From positions 1,798,001 to 1,862,000 of the forward strand of contig CP136491.1 in the NCBI GenBank assembly GCA_032768795.1: 64,000 nt of DNA. Reading direction: 5' to 3'. The position numbers and the translations under genes are program-made. Of the stretch, positions 1 through 11,300 are shown piece after piece (within the stretch, counting starts at the first letter, position 1; each line of letters begins with the position of its first letter). The notes under the pieces are model-generated. The model did not search any database and had not been told where the DNA came from. It saw nothing but the letters and a program-made list of their open reading frames with translations. This DNA is from Tremella fuciformis (taxonomy: Eukaryota > Basidiomycota > Tremellomycetes > Tremellales > Tremellaceae).

Positions 1-600
1 ACGCTCACCATCACCCGTATCGCCTTTAGCCCAGACGACTCGCGCATCCTCACCTCTTCGCGAGACAGAGGATGGAGGGTGTTTGGCCGCACGGGCGACG
101 AGACCTTCGTGCCGCTTGCGGCGGAAGAGAAGGCGCATGGCCGCATGGTGCTGGACGCGTGTTGGCTGCCGGGCGGAAAGGCCTTCGCTACTGCCTCAAG
201 GGACAAGACGGTGAGCTACCATAGCTCTCAACGCGGCAAAGCTGACATGCAGGTCAAGCTGTGGAGCGCTACGGACGAAGAGGGCAAAGCGTGGGTGTTG
301 AGAGGGACGATCAAGCTGCCTGAAGCTGCGACGGCTGTCGATGCGCTCGCTGTGGACGGCAAGGTGTTACTGGCTATTGGTACAGAGAACGGCGGGGTAG
401 AGCTGCATACCCTGTCGGAGGGGCTGGACAGTACGGCCAGTCTTCAGGTGAACAAGGGGGACGGCCATGTGGGCGCCGTGAACAGGCTCGCCTTCAGGCC
501 CAGGCCAAGCGAGGGCGGTGGGAATGGAGATGGGAGGCGGGTGGCGGTGGCCAGCTGCAGTGACGATCGGTCCGTGCGCGTGTACGAGATTCACCTATAA
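1..600 (+). CDS. ELP2: Elongator complex subunit 2 (WD40), 3' part
   Basis: The window opens inside this gene; 185 C-terminal residues are visible. Exons are 1-210 and 253-600, with a 42-nt intron (211-252) that is a multiple of three, so an unspliced reading also stays open. The visible repeats carry the Elp2 signatures LTITRIAFSPDD, KAHGRMVLDACW and FATASRDKTVKLW, and the last WD40 blade ends in CSDDRSVRVYEIHL. Elp2 is a scaffold of the six-subunit Elongator complex, which modifies wobble uridines (cm5U, mcm5U) in tRNA. The gene converges on ERB1 with about 93 bp between stop codons. Identification is by family motifs; the N-terminal half lies outside the window. Confidence 0.9.
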   Translation, partial: TLTITRIAFSPDDSRILTSSRDRGWRVFGRTGDETFVPLAAEEKAHGRMVLDACWLPGGKAFATASRDKTVSYHSSQRGKADMQVKLWSATDEEGKAWVLRGTIKLPEAATAVDALAVDGKVLLAIGTENGGVELHTLSEGLDSTASLQVNKGDGHVGAVNRLAFRPRPSEGGGNGDGRRVAVASCSDDRSVRVYEIHL

Positions 601-693
601 CGACATCGCATATAGCATACCCCGCATCTCATATTTATACCGTACAGGGACCGAGACGTACAAGCAGAAGATGCAATGCATGCATGCGCGGCC

Positions 694-3345
694 CTACGAA
701 CACCACAACCGCACCTCACCATCGGCGGCGCTACTGACCAACCACGGTTTCTCAGGATGCCACCGCAGATCCAGCACGCCCAGCCCCTCGCGCGTCGCAT
801 GGCCCCGCAAAATCTTGAGCGGCACAATGAGCGGGTTGAGCATATAATCGTCGTACACCGTCGCATGGAAGACGTGTATATCCCCGTCGTCCGCGCCGGA
901 CGCAAAGAGCGGGAGCGTCGGGTGGAACGCGACGCCGCGCAGGGCGCGCTGGTGGTACCGCAGGGTCCGGAAGGGCTTGGCGGACAGGTCGAGGTCGAAC
1001 CACGCGAGCTTCTTGTCGTAGGACCCGACGAGCAGGTGGTCGCCCGTCGGGTGGACGTCGATGCTCGAGATCCACTTGAGGCCCGTGGTGAGCGTGCGCA
1101 CGAGCTTCTGCGCGGCGAGGTCGTACAGACGCACATGGCGCTGGGTCGCGCTGAAGAACCACGGCTTGAGCGGGTGGAACGCCACGCGCTGTACGGACCC
1201 GCCCGTCTTGCGGAACGGCGACTGCGATTGGTGCTTGGACAGTTGGTGGATGAGCACGGTCTTGGTCGGTGCTAGACCCCGTCAGCCACCATCTCCTTGA
1301 TGTTTGGTCCGAGATAGACCCACCCTCGGTCGCCACCGTCGCAAAGTAGTCGCCTTTCCGGTGCCACGACACCGACTTGGGCGTTCCCGGAACCTCGACG
1401 TGCACCAGCACACCCCGCTCGCGGTCGCCCTCCGCCGGCCGCGCCCACTTGACAGACTCGGTCCCGCGCACGTCCTTGCCCGCGCCCATCTTGGTCGTCG
1501 CTGCGCTCGACGCAAAGGCCGCATTGGCATGTTCCAGCGTGGCGGCAGCGACAGCTGGCGCGACCAGTGCCAGCGGGGACAGGACGACAACCCTCCCCGC
1601 TATGAGCGCCACGAGCATCGCCTCGTCGCGATTGGGCGACCATGCCACGCTCTGCACAGCGCCGCCGCGCAAGTCCCAGCGCCACACCTCGCGCCCGTTG
1701 CCCAGGTCCCACACCCGTACCACGCCATCTTCGGAGCCAGACGCGACCCACTCTCCACTCGGACTGACCGACACGGACCGTACGCGCGTACTACCGGGAT
1801 GTCGATACTGCACACACGATGCGATGGGGAAGGGCCGCAGTTCGCGGGGCGAAGGGAGTTTGGGGATCAGGCTCTCGGGGTCGATGTTCAGCTTGACGCG
1901 CCGTGTACGAGGGGCGAGGTACAAGTCCAGAGCGCGCTCAAACTTCTCCTGGACGAGGTCCTTGTATCCAGGTACGAGCCGCAGAGCGTCGTATTTCTGC
2001 GGCAGGAAGTCGGTCTTGCGGTCCTCCCTGTCCGTCTCTTCCCACTCCTTTCGCTCGGCCTCGGTCGGCACATACTCTTCGGGCGGGTTGTACGACTCGG
2101 CAGTCTTTGGTGGAGGGAGCTGTGGCGCAGGCATGTACATCGCCCCCGGGTTGTGCACGTCCGAGTCGTCCCATATGGCGTAGACGCTTGGCTTGGTCGC
2201 CGACGGTCTATTCGGCACGATGCGGCCCTCCCGGATGGCCTTGACTATCTTCATGACCTACATGTCAGCTTTAGCATAGCTGAAGAGAGCGTCACAGGGC
2301 TCACCTTCTTGTGCTCCCATTTAGACGGCACAAATCTGCTCTTAGGCTCTGGTGCTGCGCTGAGGGGCATCGTCCTCTCTTGTCCCTTGCCAGTGAACCA
2401 CTCGATCGTGTCCTGATACGGGTCAAAGTCCGCATCGGGATTCTCGGCCCTCTCCAAGCGCCTGATGATATCCAGCTCCTTGTCGGTGAGCTGCACCTGC
2501 TGCTGCAGGAGCTTGTCCTCCACGCTCGTCCACGCACTGGGATCTTCCGTGTTCGCGAGGAACTTGTCGAGCGCGTCGCCCTGGGCGGGACGGAAGATCT
2601 TGCGCCCGTTGACGTCGTAGCCGATGTGCGGGAGATCGTCGTACCACTCCATAGGTATGTTGCCCACCGTATTAGGGTTGTCCTCGGTGGACGACTCGGA
2701 GCCGTAGCCAGCCTCGATGTCTGGGTATTCGCGCCGATAGCTACCCTCGACCAGCCTGGACGGGACGACGCGGCCATAGCCCGCTTTCGCGTCGAAAGTC
2801 TGTGCTTCGGCGCCGACCGACTCGTCCGGCTTGACCGTGTTCTTCTCCACGAGCTCGGAGATCTTCTCGTCGGTCGTCAGGGGTATTTTGGACGATGACG
2901 GGGACGTGGGGGCGGTGGAGGATGGAGAGGCATACATCCGCTCGATGTCGGACGAGTTGTACCCAGACTCGGAACCCGAGTCCTCGTCGTCGAGCTCGTC
3001 TTCGTCCTCGCTCTCTTCGTCGTCGTCCAGCTCGGGCCCGTCGGCATCAACGTCTGCCTCCGAGCCCGAGTCGAGCTCTGGGAAGTCATCCTGATCCCCG
3101 TCCTCGTCCTCGCTGCCGAGCGCTGCGTCGCCCTCTTCTTCATCTCCGTCCTCGTCCTCGATCAGGTCGAGCTCGCCCATCTCGCCAAGCTCCTCCTCAT
3201 CCTCAGTCTCTACATCCTCCACGGGCCGCTTGACAGGCGCTCGAGGCTTTGACGGACCAGCGTGCCCATTCGTCCGCCGCGCAGCGTCTTTCAACGGTCT
3301 GGGCGCAGCCTTTGAGCTGCTCGCGGCGACTTGTCTAGGCGCCAT
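694..3345 (-). CDS. ERB1: Ribosome biogenesis protein Erb1/BOP1
   Basis: Exons on the minus strand are 3345-2305, 2257-1324 and 1271-694, giving 850 residues. The introns are 47 nt (2258-2304) and 52 nt (1272-1323). The first ~190 residues are acidic and disordered (long Asp/Glu runs). A BOP1NT domain follows, with NIPMEWYDDLPHIGYDVNGR near residue 240 and the WFTGKG segment near residue 320. The C-terminal half is a WD40 propeller with blades such as SGSEDGVVRVWDL and SSAADGEVRLWCS at the extreme C-terminus. Erb1 forms the nucleolar PeBoW complex with Nop7 and Ytm1 and is required for 27S pre-rRNA processing and 60S assembly. Length and domain order fit the family. It is divergent from the DUF3140 gene. 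Confidence 0.95.
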
Positions 3346-3737
3346 GGTCCTGATTAGACTGTCTGGACGCGTATCGAGAGTGTCTTTGGGCGAATTCAGT
3401 GCTCAGACTTTCAAAATCTTGACCACCTCCACCAAGCTCAACCACTCAAAAACGCCACTCTCCTGCCCGGGAGGGAAACTCCGTCTAATCCCGGACAACC
3501 GGCAGATGGTGCCTGACCTGTCACCGGCTCATGACGTCGTTTGCCGGTCTGAAACGCTGGAGCCCCGCCCACAATGAGAGACGATCGTCGTCAGCCTCGA
3601 TCGGGAAGAACAGAAGCAGCCGGCGTGGAGAGTAAAGAGGCTGGCGCAGAAGGGTATATGAACAGGCTGTATCCCGCCACCGGTATCCCCTATAGAGAAC
3701 GAAGGGCTCGACTGACACTCAACAAATCGCACTCAGT
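3346..3737. promoter_or_regulatory. Divergent intergenic region ERB1 / DUF3140 gene
   Basis: These 392 bp separate two divergent start codons, so they should hold both promoters. There is no canonical TATA box. A T/A-rich stretch (tttcaaaatcttg, near 3410-3422) is loosely like the RRPE element of yeast ribosome-biogenesis genes, but the match is weak. The short open frames here show no protein-like sequence. Confidence 0.4.
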
Positions 3738-4712
3738 ATGGTCAAATCAGCCGAAGATGTCATCCACGAGTTCAACGGTAAGTCCAGGTTGCGAGCTACA
3801 TGTGGCCGCACAGCTAACGCGGGCGCAGAGGTGGTCAACATGACCGCCGACGAGCTCGAGTCGTTCCTCAAGACCGAGGGCTCCGAGTCGACGGGCTGGT
3901 CAAAGGGAGACGGCTCGGGCGAGTCGGTTGGGCACGAGAGCGGGCGGAAGATTGTGGACATTCTCAAGCGGAACCCGAGCAAGGTTGGTCTGGCGCTCTT
4001 CATGCTGGGTTGCAGTAGAGAGCTGACATGCAGGACCCCAGCAAATACACCGAAGAGGACAAAGAGCACATGCGCAAAGTCGTCAGTTACTGCAAGCGGC
4101 ATTTGGCGCAGGAAGAGCACCTCAAGCAAGATAAGGGGCCCGAGGAGCTGGAGAAGAGCAAGTCGACGCGGAGTCTGAAGAACTGGGTACGCCCACCTTT
4201 TCCAGCGGGGAGAGGCCAGGGATTGACGATGTAGGGGCACGACCCCATGAAGACGCTTGGGGGCGGAGGCGGGAAGAAACCCCAGTCGAAGAAGGCCGAA
4301 AAGCCCGTGTCGAAGAAAGCTGAGAAGCCTGCCTCGAAAAAGGCAGACAAGCCCGTCTCGACCAAGGCGGGCAAGACGGAGAAGCCAGTGTCCAAGAAGG
4401 AGAAGAAGGAGGACGACAAAGCTCAGCCCGCAAGCAGCAAGGCTGCCAAGCCCGAGTCGAAGAAGGCGGAGAAACCGGTGAGCAAGAAGGCGGAGAAGCC
4501 AGTGAGTAAGAAGAAAGCAGAGGACGCGGATGCGGGGGAGAAGCGGGCGCCGGCCGAGGACAAGCCTGCAGAGAAGCCACCATCGAAGAAAGCAAAGTGC
4601 GTCTTGGATATTCGGTTTGGGGTAGGTGAGCGCTCATAGCAGGACGACCGAGAAGAAGCCGCCGAGCGAGGGGAGCAGGAAGCCGCCGAGCCGGTCTGCC
4701 AAGAAGGCTTGA
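3738..4712 (+). CDS. DUF3140 protein with Lys/Ala/Pro-rich histone-H1-like tail
   Basis: Five exons (3738-3777, 3829-3983, 4034-4186, 4235-4596, 4643-4712) encode 259 residues; the introns are 46-51 nt. Residues 1-115 match the DUF3140 pattern: EDVIHEF, a helical core, SGRKIVDILKRNPSK, YTEEDKEHMRKVVSYCKRH, and SLKNWGHDPMK at the end. The remaining ~130 residues are a degenerate repeat of about 8 residues (S/KKAEKPVSK), strongly basic, like a histone H1 or AT-hook-less DNA-binding tail. DUF3140 is widespread in bacteria (established); no biochemical function is certain. The tail suggests chromatin or DNA binding (inference). The junctions EVVNM, KDPSKY and NWGHD restore the domain, which supports the exon choices. 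Confidence 0.8.
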
Positions 4713-4816
4713 GTGCGATGGGGGCGGACGAGACCCAGGAGGTCTGAGGGATCTGCAAGTTTATGGATGCAAGCAGTATAATGTACAACGTCTGCCGAGC
4801 CTCTGTAGTCCTGGCC

Positions 4817-5697
4817 TCAGTCTACCTTCTCCTTGCCCTCTGCCTTTTCCGCCGCAGCGATCGCCTCGTCGACTTGGATGTTGGCCAGCGTGCTGGCGAC
4901 CTCTTCGACGCTCTCGGCATCCTTCGCCGCCTGAGCCTCGGTGGCAGCCGCAACGCCTGGCACGGCCCCAGTAGACTCCGCCTCCCCGCCCAGAGCCTCG
5001 GGGAGGATCGTCTCCTTGACGTCCTTCAGCACATCCGCCACCGCATCGGCGCCGCCCTTCGCCGCCCCTGCCTCTTCTCCAGCCTCTTTCGAGCCTTCCG
5101 AGCTCGACTGCTGAGCAGGCTCCGCGCCCTCGGGGACCATAAGCCCCACTTTGGCTCCCACGCCCAGCTCCCCAGCCAGCGCGTCCAGATCAGACTCGCT
5201 CATCTCCCTCATGAGCTTCTCCAACTCCATCTGGCTAACGGAGGTATTGCCCACTTCCTCCCCGTCGCCACCGGCAGACAGGTCGAGGTCCTGCTTGAGG
5301 AACGTGTGCAGGGTTTGTGTCTCGACAGCATCTTCGAACTCTTCCATCGTCTTCCATTAGCCATGCCGCGATTGTCGAGGCTTCCACTCACTCCTACCCA
5401 CTCGCCGCCGACGAGATAGCCAGGGAGCCCGATCACTTTGCCGGGCGGTTTGGCGCGCTGCCATCGTGTCTTTGCTTCTGGATCAATGACCAGGTCGAAT
5501 GCCTGGGAATGAGCTGGGGCAGGGCTGCGGCGAGACGGCGCACTTCGTATGGGATCTCCAGGCCCTTGAGGGAGCGATGGAGGAGCTCGGTATGTTGCCG
5601 GACTTTAGGCTGCGATGTGAGGGAGGTGACCTGTGGCTCAGCTGATGTCTGGTGATAGCGAGAGACTGACGTAGATTGTTACTGGCGGTGGGCCCAT
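4817..5697 (-). CDS. SH3BGR-family thioredoxin-fold protein with acidic tail
   Basis: Four exons on the minus strand (5697-5671, 5630-5544, 5502-5392, 5350-4817) encode 252 residues. The introns are only 40, 41 and 41 nt. The spliced N-terminus reads MGPPPVTIYVTSLTSQ, then VRQHTELLHRSLKGLEIPYE, FDLVIDPEAKTRW, PGKVIGLPGYLVGGEWVG and TMEEFEDAVE. That is the glutaredoxin-like SH3BGR domain: a cis-Pro/LPG segment, then a GG-E-WVG-EEFE helix, without a redox CxxC. After residue ~95 the protein is Ala/Glu-rich and acidic. The fold assignment is by motif; the family has no established enzymatic activity. The first coding exon is 27 nt, so ab initio predictors could easily miss the true start. Confidence 0.8.
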
Positions 5698-5961
5698 CTT
5701 GCCTGAATGCTATCACTTTGTGAAAGGTGAGCAACCGTGGACAAAGCGTAGCTGTCGCCGCGGTCACGGCGCTTGGGCCCCGCTTCCAGGGCCTTCTCAC
5801 AGAAGTGGCGTCGACGACGATGGGGCCTCGCAAGTCATGGAAGCATAATGCGAGAGTGGTTATGCATATTGATGATCGCTACACTCGAATAGTATCACAG
5901 ATCCCTCACACTGCTCCGTCCGCATGCTTCGCTGTGTTGTGCTCCGATCCCGTTGTGAGCT

Positions 5962-6725
5962 TCACCTCGGGATTCGGTTGCACTCCATGTGCGTACGCGT
6001 CGGCTCGGCAGGAAGGGCACAGTAGAATCCTGCGCGTCAGCTACTTTGGATCTGTGATCGTCGCAACGGCGGTAATTTCGGTGGCGCAGAGAGAGTGCCC
6101 TCGTCGGAATCGACAAGTAGAGTAGACGACTCACCGAGGCTCTGCATGCTTTTGAACAGGGCCGCCGAGTGCATCTCGAGCTGACCGTCAGCGAAAAGCC
6201 CATAAGCTATCTGCAGCAGAGTGCTCGGTGCATACCTTGATACAGCTTCGCCCGCCGTCAGGGGTTATCCGGCAAAGTTCAGCATCGGGATTCTCTTTGT
6301 TCGCCCTCGAGTCAAAGGTGTAACTGGCAGAGTCAGTATTCTGCCTGGTGGGCTGCACATGTGCCATCCCGTAGCAAGGATGGAGGCGTCTCGGCACCAT
6401 ATAGCAGGGGACATAGATGCAGGAGATTTGGACCCACCGAGCATCTGGTGCTTCCTGGCAATCAGCATACTCTCCCATGCAAAAATGACCCTCTGCAAAA
6501 CGACGATCCGAGTAGAGCGCTTCAAGCTTGTACTTCTTCCGCCTCTGCTTATACGACGCCGACGCCCTGGCTCCTCTGAAAGACCGCTCAACTCACCCGG
6601 ACAAAATCGGCAACCCTTTGATGTTGCTTTGGTGGCGGGGCATTGACGGAAGAGTCGGTTCTCGGAGGAGGGATATTGTTCGCTCCCGTAGCTCCCGGCG
6701 CACTAGATGATGCTGACTGTCCCAT
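5962..6725 (-). CDS. Unrecognised small protein, five exons
   Basis: A frame-consistent gene can be built on the minus strand: exons 6725-6597, 6544-6438, 6344-6236, 6180-6135 and 6029-5962, 152 residues. All four introns have GT..AG ends and three have a clear CTGAC-type branch site (52, 93, 55 and 105 nt). The N-terminal ~35 residues are Ser/Ala/Pro-rich. A basic stretch RVADFVRRRKKYKLEALYSD comes next, followed by five scattered cysteines. No domain is recognised. It could be a fast-evolving nuclear or organellar adaptor, but that is speculation. The gene model is supported only by splice signals and frame closure, so some exons may be wrong. Confidence 0.45.
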
Positions 6726-7205
6726 CGTTGTTATCTGATCAAGCAGCTCAGTGTCGAACGCAGAGAATCGTCAAGATCCGCCGCTGAAGAAGTGGGCATG
6801 ACGCTTCAACACGTGGTCCACGTGTACAGCTCCGGCGGAAAGTTCAGATCAGGGGACCCGGAATTGCCGGGATCAAAGCGCTGGGAAGGGTGACTGATGG
6901 AATCCGTGGTAAAGTCTTTCTCAAAGCGGCAATTTACACCAGATGCGATTGTAACAGCCACCTCTACGACGCGATGGTGGCCTTGGACTGACAGAGAGGA
7001 CATGGACAGAGGAGAGAGGGAGGGCTGAGCAATCACTGGTCCTGACTAACCCAAATCGAGCCCTCATTGCTAAGCGTTCACGGAGATTACTGGCCCGTTG
7101 ACCCCGCTGGCGTGCTTGGGGTCCATCGCGACCAAAGGTATATAGACCCAAGATAGCGCCCGGTGCAGTCGTCGTCCTCTCTGACTTGTCCCCTTTGTCC
7201 CGTCA
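6726..7205. promoter_or_regulatory. Divergent promoter region with TATA box at 7139-7144
   Basis: These 480 bp lie between the start of the unrecognised minus-strand gene and the plus-strand quinone reductase. A TATATA at 7139-7144 lies 67 bp before the reductase ATG, which would fit a stress-inducible gene. Nothing else is recognised. Confidence 0.5.
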
Positions 7206-8129
7206 ATGGGCTGTATCTCTTCGAAACCCATCAGTGATACGCCGAACAAGCCTGCGACTTCTGCCTCTGCCACTGCACCCGCCCCTGCCCCGACCACCGC
7301 CCAGCCCAGCCAGACGTCGACCGTCCAGCCCACTCCTACCACCGCAGAGCCCAAAACCACATCCACCATGTCAGTCAACCCTCCTTGACCTGCACGCAAA
7401 ACTGACGCCCAGGTCTAAGCCTGTCATCGGTGTCATTTTCTACTCCACCTGGGGCCACATTGCCGCGCTCGCCGAGCAGGTGATCAAGGGCGCCCAGGCC
7501 ACCGGCGCCGAGGTCAAGGTGTACCAATTGTGAGTCTGCCCATCCGGTCGGCTTGACAGTGCGGCGGCTGAGCCGCCAGCCAGGAGACACTCCCGGAAGA
7601 GGTCCTCACCAAGATGCACGCCGGCTCCTCCCTCAAGCCCAAATATCCCATCATCACCCCCGACGCCCTCAAGGAGCTCGACGGCTTCATCATCGGCGCC
7701 CCCACCCGGTACGGCCGTGTCCCCGCCCAGGTCTCGGCGTTCTTCGACCAGTGTGGCCAGCTCTGGTTCACCGGCGCCCTCGTCGGCAAGTTCGTCTCCA
7801 TGTTCACCAGTGTCGCCGGCCAGCACGGCGGCCACGAGGCTACGTTCCTCACCACCTGGCCCTTCTTCGTCCACCAGGGTCTGGTGTACGTGCCTATCGG
7901 CTACACCCACCCCAAGCTGCAGGACCTGGACGTGATCAACGGCGGGACGCCTTACGGCGCCTCCACGACTGCTGCCGGTGATGGCCACCTGCAGCCCACC
8001 CCGGTCGACCTCGAGGTCGCCGAGCACCAGGGCAAGGTGAGTAGAAGGGTGCTGCAGTCGTGGCGGCCGGTTGATCCGCAGTACTTCTCCAACTTTGTCT
8101 CGACCTTTGTCAAGGGCAAGTCGGTTTAA
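7206..8129 (+). CDS. NAD(P)H:quinone oxidoreductase, WrbA/Pst2 type, with acylation signal
   Basis: Exons 7206-7369, 7413-7529, 7580-8036 and 8082-8129 give 261 residues; the introns are 43, 50 and 45 nt. Residues 1-55 are MGCISSKP followed by an Ala/Thr/Pro linker. The Met-Gly-Cys start is a textbook N-myristoylation plus Cys3 palmitoylation site. The flavodoxin-like domain follows: VIGVIFYSTWGH (FMN phosphate loop), DGFIIGAPTRYGRVPAQVS, GQLWFTGALVGK, and TSVAGQHGGHEATFL as in type IV reductases. The enzyme performs two-electron reduction of quinones with FMN, limiting semiquinone stress. Yeast Pst2/Rfs1/Ycp4 are related, and Ycp4 is likewise palmitoylated and membrane-associated (established). 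A TATA box lies 67 bp upstream of the ATG. Confidence 0.92.
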
Positions 8130-8399
8130 GTGGAGCTTGAGATGTCTGCAGATGGAAGGGGAGCTTTGAGGGCCACTGTAATCGATAAGACGGCCTGAGA
8201 GTAGTTAGACGCGAGAGTACGAGACGCATGCAGTGATATATCCACTTCTAGCTCCCATATTAGGCGTCCTACGTTGCGAACTGATAAGATACGTTGCGCC
8301 TAAACTTTTCAAGATCTGGCGAGCTTGCCGACCGAATTCTTGGACGTTTGACCCAACTTTTGCTGAAAGAATCGTTAGAAGCAGAGGCGACAGGGGGAG

Positions 8400-11300
8400 A
8401 TGGCCCCGAAGCGTCGCCCAGCCAATGTGGTACGGTCAGGTAACGCGGGCAACTCGTCCAAGCCCAAACCTACCCCCGAGCCGGCCCCGCAGGATGGTCC
8501 ACCGCGACCTCCTCCCCTCTTTCCACCGGGGTACAAGACACCTATGCAAATGTTGAATGAGAAGTGCCAAAAGGTGGGCTGGGAGCGGCCACTGGTCGAG
8601 TCGGTCAGTCTGTCAAGCCTCCAAAGCCCCTCTCTAACCCTTCCTCGTCTGGGTCCCTACGTCATCTCATCATTGATCTCATGTGGGTGGGCAGAGCTGA
8701 CGGGCAGAAAGCCAATCGCGGCTCTTCTCCAGAGACGTTCACCGGCGTCGTCACACTCCGCAAGCGCGTCTCGAAGAACATCTACGACCTCGATCAAGTC
8801 CGCCTCACGCCACATCCAACCCTCGAGCTGCCTAGCGCTGCCGAGGCGAAACACTGGGCGGCCACCTACGCCATGTTCCGCTTCTGCTCGCATCTTCCCA
8901 TGGCCATGACGCTCCCGCCCTCCATCCGGCCATACTGGTCTACACTGACAGCTGAGAAGGCTGCTGCGCCGCCTCATCGAGCTTGGGAGTGGAATCCTGA
9001 TCCTTTCGCTGCCAAGAAAGAGGTGGAAGAGCGCCAGACCAAGAAGAAGGACAAGGAGAAAGCTGCGGAAGAGGCGAATGGCGATTCTGCAAGTGGAAGG
9101 TCGATGCCGCGACCGAACGGTGTGAATGGGGCTGTCGGGGCCGGTGGTGGTGGTAGGGAATGGGAGAGCGCACCGGAAGTGCGAATGACACCTACCCTCC
9201 GCGAGAGCGTGGAGGGTACCGTCAGGCGTGTGAGCATCCCGACCGGTCTCGGATCGGAACCCGCTGATCGCAGATGATGCAGCGCTTCCCTGCCGCTATC
9301 CTTGAAGCGACCCGGGAGGCCTCGTCTACCGCGTCGACGATGCCTTCGGGCTCTACCACCCCTTCACTCGACCTCCCAAACCTGACGAGTCAACTCACCA
9401 CCCTTGGTTTCCGCCCGTCGCACATCACATCCGCCCTGACTGCGTTATCTGCGGCGAATGCTCGGCTCCACTCCTCTTCGACGTCCATGAACGATCCGCT
9501 GGTGCTCTCTCTCAGCATCTTGTCGCCCTTGGAGGCGGCAATCGAGTGGCTACTCCTGCATTTGCCCGAAGACGACTTGCCGCAAAGGTACCGCACCACC
9601 ACCTCCGCCAGTGACTTTGTCACAGGCGCCTCCATCGGTGGTCAGAATGCTCTTGTTAAAGGCTGGCTCCTTGACAAGCTCACAAAGCAAGCTGGATTCC
9701 CTCGCAAGGCTGTCGAGCAAGTGATCAAAGGGGAGGAGCGGGAGTCGGCGGCTCTAGATATTCTCGGACGGCGATTATGCGGGTGGGACGACGATTGGGG
9801 TCCAGAGGCGTACATCGCCTGGGTTGGGAACGCAGCCGAATCAGAGGCAAGGCGGGCAGCTCGCGAAGAGGAAATTATGGCGCTCGAGGCGGTACTTGGA
9901 GAACGATACCAGGCCATATCCCCAACCGAGTCGACTATCGATATTGAGCACAACGAAGAGAAGATCACGCTACATGTACTGTTCGACGAGTCCTCGCCAT
10001 ACCCTTCGCCCTCGCATCCGACCTATCCGCCCTCGTTCTACCTCACTTCGGATGATGTGCCCTCATATATGCGTCTGAACCTCCAAGCGCAGCTGCTGCG
10101 GCAATTCCGAGACCCCGAACGACACGACTTCACTTCCGTACTTGAGGCCGGTGCGGGTGGAGCAGTACTACTCATGGTCGAGTACCTCGAGAGTGTCCTC
10201 CCGGAAGTACTGAGCAATCCGCCAGACATCGGCGAAGTGACCAAGTATCTCGTCCCACGTGCGGACGAGGTCATTGAGGACGCGTCGGCTCCGCGTGCAG
10301 CCAAGCGGAAAACCGCCCGGCCTCAAGCACGGCGGCGTATGCCAACGGCGTCAGACGAGGACCGGCTGCAAAAGCAGCACGCCGAGATGCTTGCCGACCC
10401 TGCGTATGCGAAGATCCTACAGGACCGCCAGAAGCTTCCCGCGTGGAAAGAAGCGGAATCCATCACATCCCTGCTCGACACTAACCGGGTCGTTGTCGTC
10501 GTCGGAGAAACGGGGTGTGGAAAGACCACCCAACTCCCTCAATTCATCCTCGATAACGAGATTGCCCAGCGGCGCGGCGCCTCCACAAACATCATAGTCA
10601 CTCAGCCTCGACGAGTAGCGGCGATGGGCGTCGCCTCACGTGTGGCGTACGAGCGGATGGAGGACCTTGACATCTCGCCCGGCACCGTTGGCTATGCCAT
10701 CCGGGGCGAGCGCCGAGCGTCAAATGACACCCGCTTGCTCTTCTGCACGACCGGTGTCGTATTGCGACGACTTGGTTCTGGCGACAAGGATCTCGAGGGT
10801 GTCTCTCACGTCATCGTAGATGAAGCCCATGAACGAGGAGTCGATACCGATCTTCTAATTTGCCTGCTTCGCGATCTGCTCGAGAGAAACAAAACCATCA
10901 AGGTGGTCCTCATGTCCGCGACGATCAATGAGAAGATCTTCATTGACTATTTCGGTGGCTGCCCAAGTCTTTCCATCCCTGGTTTCACGCATCCAGTCAA
11001 AGATCACTATCTTGAAGATGTCGTGCCCTCGCTACGCGACTTTACGCCCACCGCCAATCGGTTCGGACCGAGACAGACGGAGGAGCAGAAAGTGTCATTG
11101 AGAAATGAGCTCGAAAAACTCAATCTGGATGCCACGTCTCAACGAACTTTAGAGGTGCTTGCTCAAGCGGACAGGATCGACTACAACCTGGTCGCATCCG
11201 TGGTCAAGCATATCGTCTCCACTTCCGACTCTGGGGACGGTGCCATTCTTGTCTTCATGCCAGGTGTGATGGAGATTCGCCAGTGTGTTTCGGCGCTCCA

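Noticed and set aside
4087..4637. Minus-strand Ser/Pro/Phe-rich ORFs opposite the DUF3140 tail
   Set aside because: Shadow frames of the Lys/Ala repeat region.
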